From Saccharomonospora azurea NA-128 (GTDB taxonomy: Bacteria > Actinomycetota > Actinomycetes > Mycobacteriales > Pseudonocardiaceae): a DNA stretch of 48,197 nt. Below the pieces are notes generated by a model. That model did no database searches and was not told where the DNA came from. It was given only the letters and a program-made list of their open reading frames with translations. This document shows positions 33,657 through 41,587 of the stretch, piece by piece; the stretch's first letter is position 1, and every line of letters starts with the position of its first letter. The DNA lies in the NCBI RefSeq assembly GCF_000231055.2, contig NZ_CM001466.1:3838615-3886811 (forward strand). The letters are read 5' to 3'. The translations under genes were made by a program, and so were the position numbers.

Positions 33657-36600
33657 TGGCCACCTCCATGATCGCGGCGTTGACGTCCCTTCCCTCGCGC
33701 TCCGCCTCCGCGCGCGCACGCAGGACGCGCTTGTAGTCCTTCGGCATCACCTTCGTGAACCGGCCCAGACCGGACTCCCAGTCGGTGAGCAGCGCGTGCG
33801 CCACCGTCGAGTCCGTCTCCACGTAGTGGCGCTCGATCGCGTCGCGGAGGAACTCCTCGTCCTCGTCGTCCAGCGGATCGAGGTCCACCATGTCGGCGTT
33901 GACGCGCGCGGGCTTGAGGTCGAGCACGTAGGCGACGCCGCCCGACATGCCCGCCGCGAAGTTGCGGCCCGTCCGTCCGAGCACGACGACGTGCCCGCCG
34001 GTCATGTACTCGCAGCCGTGGTCGCCGACACCCTCGACGACGGCCAGCGCGCCCGAGTTGCGCACGCAGAACCGCTCACCCACCCGGCCACGGAGGAAGA
34101 TCTCCCCGCCGGTGGCGCCGTAGCCGATGACGTTGCCGGCGATGACGTGGTCCTCAGCGGTCAACCCGGACTCGCGCGGTGGACGCACGATGATGCGTCC
34201 ACCGGAGAGCCCCTTGCCGACGTAGTCGTTGCCGTCACCGAACAATCGCAGCGTGATGCCCTTCGGCACGAACGCGCCGAAGGACTGACCGGCGGTGCCC
34301 GTGAACGTGACGTCGATCGTGTCGTCCGGCAGGCCCGTGCCGCCCCAGCGCCGCGTGACCTCGGAGCCGAGCATCGTGCCGACCGTGCGGTTGACGTTGC
34401 GCACCGGCAGTTCCAGCTTCACCGGCTCGCCGGAGGCCAATGCCCCTTCGGCGAGCTGGATCAACGTGTTGTCCAGCGCCGCGTCGAGGCCGTGGTCCTG
34501 TGCCACGACCTGGTGCCGCGCCGCGCCCGGCTCCAGCTCGGGCACGTGGAAGATCGGCGAGAGGTCCAGCCCGGACGCCTTCCAGTGGTCGACGGCCTGG
34601 CGCGTGTCGAGCAGCTCGGCGTGTCCCACGGCCTCGGCGATCGAGCGGAAACCCAGCTTCGCGAGGTACTCCCGCACCTCCTGGGCGATGAACTCGAAAA
34701 AGTTCACCACGTACTCGGCCTTGCCGCTGAACTTCGCCCGCAAGCGCGGGTTCTGCGTCGCCACGCCCACGGGGCAGGTGTCGAGGTGGCAGACGCGCAT
34801 CATGATGCAGCCCGACACGACGAGGGGAGCGGTGGCGAACCCGAACTCCTCCGCGCCGAGCAGCGCGGCGACGACGACGTCGCGGCCCGTTTTGAGCTGC
34901 CCGTCGGTCTGCACCACGATCCGGTCGCGCAGCCGGTTGGCCAGCAGGGTCTGCTGGGTCTCGGCCAGGCCGAGCTCCCACGGCCCGCCCGCGTGCTTGA
35001 TCGACGACAGCGGCGACGCGCCCGTGCCGCCGTCGTGGCCGGAGATCAGCACCACGTCGGCGTGGGCCTTCGACACCCCGGCGGCGACCGTGCCGACACC
35101 GACCTCGGACACGAGCTTCACGTGGATGCGTGCGGCCGGGTTGGCGTTCTTGAGGTCGTGGACGAGCTGGGCGAGGTCCTCGATCGAGTAGATGTCGTGG
35201 TGCGGAGGCGGCGAGATGAGCCCCACGCCCGGCGTCGAGTGCCGGGTCTTCGCGATCCACGGGTAGACCTTCCCGCCGGGCAGCTGCCCGCCCTCGCCGG
35301 GCTTGGCGCCCTGCGCCATCTTGATCTGGATGTCGTCGGCGTTCACGAGGTACTCGCTCGTGACCCCGAACCGACCACTGGCGACCTGCTTGACGGCGCT
35401 GCGCCGCTCGGGGTCGTAGAGCCGCTCCGGGTCCTCGCCGCCCTCACCGGTGTTGGACTTCCCGCCGAGCCGGTTCATGGCGATGGCCAGCGTCTCGTGC
35501 ATCTCCTGCGAGATCGAGCCGTAGGAGATCGCGCCGGTCGCGAACCGCTTGACGATCTCGGAGACCGGCTCGACCTCCTCGATCGGCACCGGCGGGCGCA
35601 CGCCCTCCTTCAGCTCGAACAGGCCGCGCAGCGTCATGAGCTGCTTCGACTGGTCGTCGACCGCGCGCGTGTACTCCTTGAAGATCTCGTACTTGCCGCT
35701 GCGCGTGGAGTGCTGGAGCTTGAACACCGTGTGCGGGTTGAACAGGTGCGGCTCGCCCTCGCGCCGCCACTGGTAGTCGCCACCGGTCTCCAGCTCGCGG
35801 TGCGACGCGCGCACGCCGTCGGCGGGGAAGGCGCGACGGTGCCGTTCGATCACCTCGCGGGCCAGCAGGTCGAAGCCCACACCGCCGAGCCGGGACGTCG
35901 TCCCGGTGAAGCACGTGTCGACGACCTCGGCACCCAGTCCGATGGCCTCGAAGATCTGCGCACCCGTGTAGGAGGCGACCGTCGAGACACCCATCTTGGA
36001 CATCGTCTTGCGCACGCCCTTGCCGAGCGCGGCGATGAGGTTGCGGGTCGCCCGCTTGGGCGTGACGTCGCCCAGCCGTCCCTGCGAGGCCAGCTCCTCG
36101 ACGGTGGCCATCGCCAGGTACGGGTTGACGGCCGCGGCGCCGTAGCCGATGAGCAGCGCGATGTGGTGCACTTCCCGTGCGTCGCCCGACTCGACGACGA
36201 GACCCACCTGCGTGCGGGTCTTCTCGCGTACCAGGTGGTGGTGCACCGCGCCCGTGAGCAGCAGCGAGGGGATCGGCGCGTGCTCGGCGTCCACCTCACG
36301 GTCGGACAGCACGATCAGCCGCGCGCCGCTCGCGATGGCCTCGCTGACCTCGGCGCGGATCTCGTCCAGCCGGCGCACCAGCGCCTCGCCGCCGCCCGCG
36401 GCCTCGAACGTGCCGCGCACGGTGTACGAGGTGAACTCGGGAAGCTCGCCGTCGTCGTTGGCGTGCACGAGCTTCGCGAGGTCGTCGTTGTCGAGCACCG
36501 GGAACGGGAGCACGATCTTGCGGCAGTGTTCCGGCCCTCCGTGCAGCAGGTTCGGCTCCGACCCGAGCTGCGTGCCCAGCGCGGTCACCAGCTCCTCGCG

Positions 36601-38181
36601 GATCGCGTCCAGCGGCGGGTTCGTCACCTGCGCGAACAGCTGGGTGAAGTAGTCGAAGAGCTGCCGCGGCCTGCTGGTCAACGGCGCGAGTGGGGAGTCG
36701 TTGCCCATCGACCCGATCGGCTCCGCACCCTGGCGCGCCATCGGGTCGAGCAGCACCTCCAGCTCCTCGGACGTGTACCCGAACGCCTGCTGGCTGCGCA
36801 CCAGCGACGCGTGCGAGGGCACGTCCCGCTCGCGATCGGGCAGTTCACCCAGCCGCAGCAGCCCCGCGTCGAGCCATTCCGCGTACGGGTGCTCGGCGGC
36901 CAGCTCGTCCTTGATCTCGGCGTCGTCGACGATGCGGCCCTCGGCGGTGTCCACAAGGAACATCCGGCCGGGTTCGAGCCGTCCTTTCCGGACGATGGAG
37001 GACTGGTCCAGCTCCAGGACCCCGACCTCGCTCGCGAGCACCACGAGCCCGTCCTCGGTCACCCAGTACCGCGCGGGTCGCAGGCCGTTGCGGTCGAGCA
37101 CCGCGCCGATCTGCGTGCCGTCGGTGAACGACACCAGCGCGGGGCCGTCCCACGGCTCCATCAACGTGGAGTGGTACTCGTAGAACGCCCGGCGCGCGGG
37201 GTCCATCTCCTGATGGTTCTCCCACGCCTCCGGGATCATCATGAGCACGGCGTGCGGCAGCGAACGGCCGCCGAGGTGCAGCAGCTCCAGCACCTCGTCG
37301 AACGACGCCGAGTCGCTCGCCCCGCGCGTGATCACCGGAAACAGCCGGGAGAGGTCACCGGAGAACAGCTCGGACGACAGCTGCGACTCGCGCGCGTCCA
37401 TCCAGTTGCGGTTGCCCCGGAGCGTGTTGATCTCGCCGTTGTGGGCGATGTAGCGGTACGGGTGCGCGAGCGGCCACGACGGGAACGTGTTGGTGGAGAA
37501 CCGCGAGTGCACCAGGCCGATGGCGCTGACGACCCGCTCGTCGGTGAGGTCGAGGAAGAACCTCTCGACCTGCGGCTCGGTGAGCATTCCCTTGTAGACG
37601 ATCGTGCGCGACGACAGGCTCGGGAAGTAGACGTCCTGCTCGGCCAGTTCGCGCTCGGCGCGTTTGCGGACGCAGAACGCCGCTCGTTCGAGGTCGAGAC
37701 CGGTCACCTCGTCGCGTTGCGGAGCGAGGAAGACCTGCGCGAAGTGCGGCATGGTCGTCGCGGCCGTCGCGCCCACGTGGTCGGTGTCCACGGGCAGCTC
37801 CCGCCACCCGAGCACACGCATGCCCTCTTCGGCGGCGATGCGCTCGATGGTGGAGGCTGCCCGGCCACGAACGACGGGGTCGTGGGGCAGGAACACGATC
37901 CCCGCGGCGTAGTGGCCGGGATCGGGCAGGTCGAAGTCGGTGACCTCGCGGAAGAACGCGTGGGGGAGCTGGATCAGGATGCCCGCGCCGTCGCCCGTGT
38001 CGGGCTCGGCGCCACGAGCGCCGCGATGCTCCAGATTGCGCAGCGCCACCAGGGCTTTGGCGACGATGTCGTGGTTCGCGCGGCCGGCGAGATCGGCGAC
38101 GAAGGCCACGCCACAGGCGTCGTGCTCGTACTCTCGGTCATACAAGCCCGCTGAGGGTTCACGTGGTGCGGGGCGGCTCAC
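33649..38181 (-). CDS. gltB: Glutamate synthase large (alpha) subunit
   Basis: 1510 residues. An N-terminal glutaminase releases ammonia, which is channelled to an FMN synthase site. The catalytic cysteine follows a 22-residue propeptide ([22 protein letters not shown], then [11 protein letters not shown]), so the mature chain starts at Cys23. Further landmarks are [40 protein letters not shown] in the synthase domain, the 3Fe-4S cysteines in [20 protein letters not shown], and the C-terminal GXGXG beta-helix. GTG 38181 is preferred to the 23-codon-longer frame because GAGGAGG lies about 10 bases upstream. A 19-bp perfect palindrome is found 51 bp before the start. Confidence 0.96.
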   Translation of the reverse strand: MSRPAPREPSAGLYDREYEHDACGVAFVADLAGRANHDIVAKALVALRNLEHRGARGAEPDTGDGAGILIQLPHAFFREVTDFDLPDPGHYAAGIVFLPHDPVVRGRAASTIERIAAEEGMRVLGWRELPVDTDHVGATAATTMPHFAQVFLAPQRDEVTGLDLERAAFCVRKRAERELAEQDVYFPSLSSRTIVYKGMLTEPQVERFFLDLTDERVVSAIGLVHSRFSTNTFPSWPLAHPYRYIAHNGEINTLRGNRNWMDARESQLSSELFSGDLSRLFPVITRGASDSASFDEVLELLHLGGRSLPHAVLMMIPEAWENHQEMDPARRAFYEYHSTLMEPWDGPALVSFTDGTQIGAVLDRNGLRPARYWVTEDGLVVLASEVGVLELDQSSIVRKGRLEPGRMFLVDTAEGRIVDDAEIKDELAAEHPYAEWLDAGLLRLGELPDRERDVPSHASLVRSQQAFGYTSEELEVLLDPMARQGAEPIGSMGNDSPLAPLTSRPRQLFDYFTQLFAQVTNPPLDAIREELVTALGTQLGSEPNLLHGGPEHCRKIVLPFPVLDNDDLAKLVHANDDGELPEFTSYTVRGTFEAAGGGEALVRRLDEIRAEVSEAIASGARLIVLSDREVDAEHAPIPSLLLTGAVHHHLVREKTRTQVGLVVESGDAREVHHIALLIGYGAAAVNPYLAMATVEELASQGRLGDVTPKRATRNLIAALGKGVRKTMSKMGVSTVASYTGAQIFEAIGLGAEVVDTCFTGTTSRLGGVGFDLLAREVIERHRRAFPADGVRASHRELETGGDYQWRREGEPHLFNPHTVFKLQHSTRSGKYEIFKEYTRAVDDQSKQLMTLRGLFELKEGVRPPVPIEEVEPVSEIVKRFATGAISYGSISQEMHETLAIAMNRLGGKSNTGEGGEDPERLYDPERRSAVKQVASGRFGVTSEYLVNADDIQIKMAQGAKPGEGGQLPGGKVYPWIAKTRHSTPGVGLISPPPHHDIYSIEDLAQLVHDLKNANPAARIHVKLVSEVGVGTVAAGVSKAHADVVLISGHDGGTGASPLSSIKHAGGPWELGLAETQQTLLANRLRDRIVVQTDGQLKTGRDVVVAALLGAEEFGFATAPLVVSGCIMMRVCHLDTCPVGVATQNPRLRAKFSGKAEYVVNFFEFIAQEVREYLAKLGFRSIAEAVGHAELLDTRQAVDHWKASGLDLSPIFHVPELEPGAARHQVVAQDHGLDAALDNTLIQLAEGALASGEPVKLELPVRNVNRTVGTMLGSEVTRRWGGTGLPDDTIDVTFTGTAGQSFGAFVPKGITLRLFGDGNDYVGKGLSGGRIIVRPPRESGLTAEDHVIAGNVIGYGATGGEIFLRGRVGERFCVRNSGALAVVEGVGDHGCEYMTGGHVVVLGRTGRNFAAGMSGGVAYVLDLKPARVNADMVDLDPLDDEDEEFLRDAIERHYVETDSTVAHALLTDWESGLGRFTKVMPKDYKRVLRARAEAEREGRDVNAAIMEVANG

Positions 38182-38231
38182 AGTTGGCGGCCCTCCTCTT
38201 GTCCGGCACCACCGGGCACGAGAAGCCACCG

Positions 38232-38250
38232 GTGCCACGTGACGTGGCAC
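38232..38250. promoter_or_regulatory. Perfect 19-bp palindrome upstream of gltB
   Basis: GTGCCACGT, G, ACGTGGCAC: nine bases on each side of a single central base. It lies 50-70 bp upstream of the gltB start codon, where an operator for a nitrogen or carbon regulator would sit. I do not recognise it as a GlnR box, which has a different pattern. Confidence 0.5.
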
Positions 38251-38618
38251 ACGGCCAGCTAACGGTTCGGCCCGACGTTGCGATGAATCAGGTCAGGGAA
38301 GTCGATGTCGCCACTCGGTGCTTCGTCGCGGAGGGCGGGGACACATCGACACATCGGTGACCACACGGCGCTGTGCGGCGGGCAGAGCATTGCGCGGTTC
38401 GAGGATCCGCCCACGAAGCCGTCGGCAGATCCGGCGCACGAATGGTTCTCCGGGATCGCCGGTCTTATGACAGTAATGTGAACTGCCGGTACGCCAAATA
38501 CTTCCGCTGTGTTAAGTGGACAACAGCACACAGGCATTGACGATCGTGGTCTTCGTGTGCTTTCTCGCGCGTGTGACGCTCTGACCTGCGGTGACGTCGG
38601 AGGCGGTAGGGTCCGTGC
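38251..38618. other. Divergent intergenic region between gltB and the acyl-CoA dehydrogenase gene
   Basis: This 368-bp stretch contains no convincing gene; open frames in it are short with ordinary composition. A possible plus-strand -35 TTGACG lies at 38537-38542 with only a poor -10 17 bases later. The part around 38460-38550 is distinctly AT-richer than its surroundings, consistent with promoter DNA. Confidence 0.5.
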
Positions 38619-39797
38619 ATGACCGGTTCGGATCCTGGTGACTTCCTCGGCGTCGACGCCGAACTGACGGTGGACGAACGCGACATCCGTGATGCGGTGC
38701 GGCAGTTCGCGGAGGTGGAACTGACTCCGCACGTGGCGGAATGGTACGAGAATGCGACACTTCCGGCGCGAGATCTGGCGAAGGCTTTCGGCAGATTGGG
38801 CGTGCTCGGAATGCATCTTTCCGGCTACGGCTGTGCCGGGTCGTCGGCCGTCGCATACGGCATCGCGTGCCGGGAACTCGAGGCCGTCGATTCGGGACTA
38901 CGCAGCTTCGTGTCGGTGCAGGGGTCGCTCGCCATGTACGCCATTCACCGCTACGGCAGCGAGGAGCAGAAGCAGCGGTGGTTGCCGCCGCTCGCGTCCG
39001 GCGAGGCGATCGGGTGCTTCGGGCTCACCGAACCCGACGCGGGAAGCGACCCGGCGTCCATGCGCACGCGGGCCCGCCGCGACGGCACCGACTGGGTGCT
39101 CGACGGCACCAAGATGTGGATCACCAACGGCACGGTGGCCGACGTCGCCGTGGTGTGGGCGCAGACCGACGAGGGGGTCCGCGGCTTCGTCGTGCCCACC
39201 GACGCGCCCGGATTCTCGGCCCACGAGATCACGCGCAAGCTCTCGTTGCGGGCGTCGTTGACGGCGGAGCTCGTGTTCGACGGCGTCCGGTTGCCGTCGG
39301 ACGCCGTCCTGCCCGGCGTGACGGGGTTGCGGGGTCCGCTGTCGTGCTTGAACGAGGCGCGGTTCGGCATCGTGTTCGGAGCGGTGGGCGCCGCGCGCAC
39401 GTGTTACGAGACGGCGTTGGAGTACACCACCACGCGCACCCAGTTCGGGGCGCCGCTGGCGGCGTACCAGCTGACGCAGCGCAAGCTGGCCGATCTCGTC
39501 GTGGAGGTGAACCGCGCCGGGCTCGTGGCGTTGCGGCTCGGACGCCTCAAGGACGCCGGTGAGCTTCACCACAGCCAGGTGAGCTTCGGCAAACTGGCGA
39601 ACGTGCGCGCCGCGCTGGACGTCGCCCGCACGGCGCGGTCGATGCTGGGCGCCAACGGCATCTCGCTGGAGTACCCGGTGATGCGCCACGCGGCGAACCT
39701 GGAGACCGTGCTCACCTACGAGGGCACGGAGGAAATGCACGCCCTGTCGGTGGGCCAAGCGGTGACGGGAATCCCGGCCTTCAGGGTGAACACCTGA
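38619..39797 (+). CDS. gcdH: Glutaryl-CoA dehydrogenase-type acyl-CoA dehydrogenase
   Basis: 392 residues. FAD enzyme that oxidises and decarboxylates glutaryl-CoA to crotonyl-CoA in lysine and tryptophan breakdown. The match to the GCDH subgroup rather than generic acyl-CoA dehydrogenases is clear: LEAVDSGLRSFVSVQGSLAM with the arginine that binds the glutaryl carboxylate, IGCFGLTEPDAGSDPASMRT, TKMWITNG, SLRASLTAELVFDGVRLPSD, LNEARFGIVFGAVGAARTCY and the catalytic glutamate in NLETVLTYEGTEEMHALSVG. It stands alone, without a downstream enzyme of the pathway. A 21-bp repeat array begins 12 bp after its stop. Confidence 0.88.
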   Translation: MTGSDPGDFLGVDAELTVDERDIRDAVRQFAEVELTPHVAEWYENATLPARDLAKAFGRLGVLGMHLSGYGCAGSSAVAYGIACRELEAVDSGLRSFVSVQGSLAMYAIHRYGSEEQKQRWLPPLASGEAIGCFGLTEPDAGSDPASMRTRARRDGTDWVLDGTKMWITNGTVADVAVVWAQTDEGVRGFVVPTDAPGFSAHEITRKLSLRASLTAELVFDGVRLPSDAVLPGVTGLRGPLSCLNEARFGIVFGAVGAARTCYETALEYTTTRTQFGAPLAAYQLTQRKLADLVVEVNRAGLVALRLGRLKDAGELHHSQVSFGKLANVRAALDVARTARSMLGANGISLEYPVMRHAANLETVLTYEGTEEMHALSVGQAVTGIPAFRVNT

Positions 39798-39809
39798 CCG
39801 ATGAACACC

Positions 39810-39893
39810 GTGTCCGCAGCCTGCGCACACGTGTCCGCACCTCGCGTACGCGTGTCCGTAGGCTGCGCGCGGGTGTTGGCACTTCCCGTACGG
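39810..39893 (+). repeat. 21-bp tandem repeat array 5 (four units, forward)
   Basis: Units at 39810, 39831, 39852 and 39873, each starting GTGTCCG or GTGTTGG. The last unit is the CCCGTACG subtype, as in array 1. The array lies between the convergent gcdH and lipoprotein genes and ends 2 bp before the lipoprotein stop codon. Confidence 0.9.
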
Positions 39894-39895
39894 CG

Positions 39896-40474
39896 TCAGG
39901 CCTTCGGCAACCGTGGCTCGACAAGGTACGCGACCTCCCGAGCGACTTCGCAGGCGGCGTTGACGTCGTCCATGGCGGTGACCAAGACGTCGATCCGTGA
40001 ATCCGCGTCGAGTTCGATGGCGAGAGTGCAGTCGTGGAACTGAGGATTCGGAGCTTCGGCAGCGGTTCGGCCGTTGATCTCCCCGTCTGTGACTCCGCCG
40101 CCGACGTCGTTCACCGTGCCGACACTCTGGTTGGCACGGACGATCAGACCGACGATGAGGCTCTCGTCAAGAGGGTCCTCTCTCTCCTTCTGCCAGGAGC
40201 AGCTCGTTTCCCCTGGTGCCTCATCGTTTGAGGCGGGCCCGGTCGAGAAGCGGCCGTACTCCGTCAGGTCCTCGGCCGGCGTGATGAGCGCACAGGGGTC
40301 GATCGATGCGCTGATTCCGCCGGGCTGGTTCGGGCTCCCGTTGGTTGATGTTGATGACGCTGCCGAGCTGCTTGTTTGAGGATCAGCTATGCCGGGCTCC
40401 TCAGTGGCGCACCCGGCCACCGTAAGGAGGGTCGCCGCGGCGAGGACCGGCAGTACTGGAACAGACCGTTTCAT
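39896..40474 (-). CDS. DUF3558-family lipoprotein
   Basis: 192 residues. A classic lipoprotein signal has a charged start, a hydrophobic core and the lipobox VAGC with the lipid-modified cysteine at residue 22. A Ser/Thr-rich linker follows (QTSSSAASSTSTNGSPNQPG), then a domain with DPCALITPAEDLTEYG and TSCSWQKE, the cysteine pattern of DUF3558 lipoproteins of actinomycetes, and a final HDCTLAIELDADSRIDVLVT. It is anchored on the outer face of the membrane; function unknown. It lies 18 bp after the helical ESX-like gene on the same strand. Codons are visibly less GC-biased at third positions than in neighbouring genes. Confidence 0.85.
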   Translation of the reverse strand: MKRSVPVLPVLAAATLLTVAGCATEEPGIADPQTSSSAASSTSTNGSPNQPGGISASIDPCALITPAEDLTEYGRFSTGPASNDEAPGETSCSWQKEREDPLDESLIVGLIVRANQSVGTVNDVGGGVTDGEINGRTAAEAPNPQFHDCTLAIELDADSRIDVLVTAMDDVNAACEVAREVAYLVEPRLPKA

Positions 40475-40492
40475 GACTTCCTTCAGCTCTCG

Positions 40493-40999
40493 TTAGATGG
40501 TGTTGCCGGTTCGGTTCACGGCGTCGACAACGTTCGCTTCGGTCTCCTCGTACTGCCCGGACGCCCGTTGGAGCGCCTCGATGCTCAGCTTCAGTACTTC
40601 CTTGAGCTGCTTCACCACCATGCGAGCTGAGTTCGGGTCGTTGGCGGCATCATGCATGTGTTGAGCGACCAGCTGCCCGTACTGGTGGCCACCGAGGGAA
40701 GGGCGTTGGTCGAAGGCCGCCAGCTGGAAGTCCATCGCGTCGATCTCGTCCACGAACTTCGACATCGTGTCGATCAGCTCGTTCGCGCTGTCCTTGCTGA
40801 CGGTGAAGCCGCCGTTCTTCGCGGAGTCGACCAGGTTGCCTGCCGCCGTTCTGGCCGAGGCCATGTTCGCGGCGTTGGTGGCCGCGCCGAACACGGCGGC
40901 AGCGGCGTTCATGAAGCCCCCGCCGGCTTTCGACCCGTCGTAGGCCGCCCCCTGCTCACTGAATTCCTGTGCCAATCCAAGCCCCCAGTTGGCTGTCAC
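40493..40999 (-). CDS. Alpha-helical ESX/WXG-like secreted-type protein
   Basis: 168 residues with no signal peptide. The N-terminus is small-residue rich (EQGAAYDGSKAGGGFMNAAA, AVFGAATNAANMASARTAAG) and the C-terminal half is two long helices with EVLKLSIEALQRASGQYEET, ending VVDAVNRTGNTI. This composition and the terminal helix resemble WXG100/ESX-associated substrates, and in actinomycetes such genes often pair with DUF3558 lipoproteins as here. A true WXG motif is not evident (ANWG near residue 5 is the closest), so the family call is tentative. GTG 40999 has no good SD; TACACT at 41018-41023 may be its -10. It is transcribed with the lipoprotein gene. Confidence 0.65.
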   Translation of the reverse strand: MTANWGLGLAQEFSEQGAAYDGSKAGGGFMNAAAAVFGAATNAANMASARTAAGNLVDSAKNGGFTVSKDSANELIDTMSKFVDEIDAMDFQLAAFDQRPSLGGHQYGQLVAQHMHDAANDPNSARMVVKQLKEVLKLSIEALQRASGQYEETEANVVDAVNRTGNTI

Positions 41000-41081
41000 G
41001 GAACCGTTCGACTTCGGAGTGTAACGACCACCGGGGTTCGCCGAGGGTGAGATGGTCCACGCCTCCCGCGGTGCGACGGAA

Positions 41082-41133
41082 AGACGTCCGCCCCTCACGG
41101 ACGCCTGTGGGCGCCTGTGAGGGGCGGACGTTT
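41082..41133. terminator. Strong hairpin terminator
   Basis: ACGTCCGCCCCTCAC (41084-41098) pairs perfectly with GTGAGGGGCGGACGT (41117-41131). An inner CGCC/GGCG stem closes the loop, and a T-run follows on the plus strand. It lies just after the stop of the 91-aa minus-strand gene and isolates it from the ESX-like/lipoprotein pair. Confidence 0.8.
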
Positions 41134-41138
41134 CGGGA

Positions 41139-41414
41139 TCAGCGACCGGCCAGGGCGGGAGTGTGGGAGAGTGCGCGCTCGCCGGCGTCGGTGAGGACTG
41201 CCGGGACGCGCTGGCCGGGTTCGCCGGGGCGGGCGGGGGTGATGAAGCCAGCTCGGACGAGCCGGTGTGCCGTGGCTTGGTCGGAGTAGGCGAGTCCGTC
41301 GATGAAGAGGTTCGTTCCACAGCCGGTGGCGATTTCCACAACACCCTGCGCCACGGCCTGCAGGGTCGCGCGTTCGCGATGGTTCAGATCCGTGTCATAA
41401 CCGTCCTGAGGCAC
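41139..41414 (-). CDS. Small winged-helix-like protein, function unknown
   Basis: 91 residues. The arrangement RERATLQAVAQGVVEIATGC, YSDQATAHRLVRAGFITPAR and VPAVLTDAGERALSHTP looks like a compact winged helix, with a recognition-like helix followed by a PARPGEPGQRVPAVLT wing and TDAGERAL, a common end of MarR/PadR-type folds. It could be a DNA-binding regulator of the adjacent ESX-like genes, or a small ESX accessory protein. GTG 41414 is preceded by AGGGGG 6-7 bases upstream. A TTGAAT-N17-TAAAGG element and an inverted repeat lie upstream. There is no firm family match. Confidence 0.65.
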   Translation of the reverse strand: MPQDGYDTDLNHRERATLQAVAQGVVEIATGCGTNLFIDGLAYSDQATAHRLVRAGFITPARPGEPGQRVPAVLTDAGERALSHTPALAGR

Positions 41415-41434
41415 CTCTGCCCCCTTGCATCCAC

Positions 41435-41455
41435 GACCGGTGTCCTTTACCGGTC
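41435..41455. promoter_or_regulatory. Inverted repeat in the promoter of the winged-helix gene
   Basis: GACCGGT and ACCGGTC flank GTCCTTT, a perfect 7+7+7 arrangement 20 bp before the start codon. It overlaps the putative -10 of the gene, as an autoregulatory operator would. Confidence 0.45.
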
Positions 41456-41587
41456 CCTTGGGCTCGATTCAACCCCGAGACACCCACTTGTCGCAAAGCT
41501 GTGAGGCTTATCTCATGCTTTTGGTGGGCGTCGAACGTCGTTTTCTCCCAAGGATTGGACAACTCGGACATATTCAGACCCGCTGAG

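Noticed and set aside
33628-38154. A 1508-codon open frame on the plus strand opposite gltB
   Set aside because: It is exactly antisense to a clearly conserved gltB with all catalytic motifs. Long antisense frames are normal in DNA with GC-saturated third positions, and its protein has low-complexity Arg/Val/His composition.
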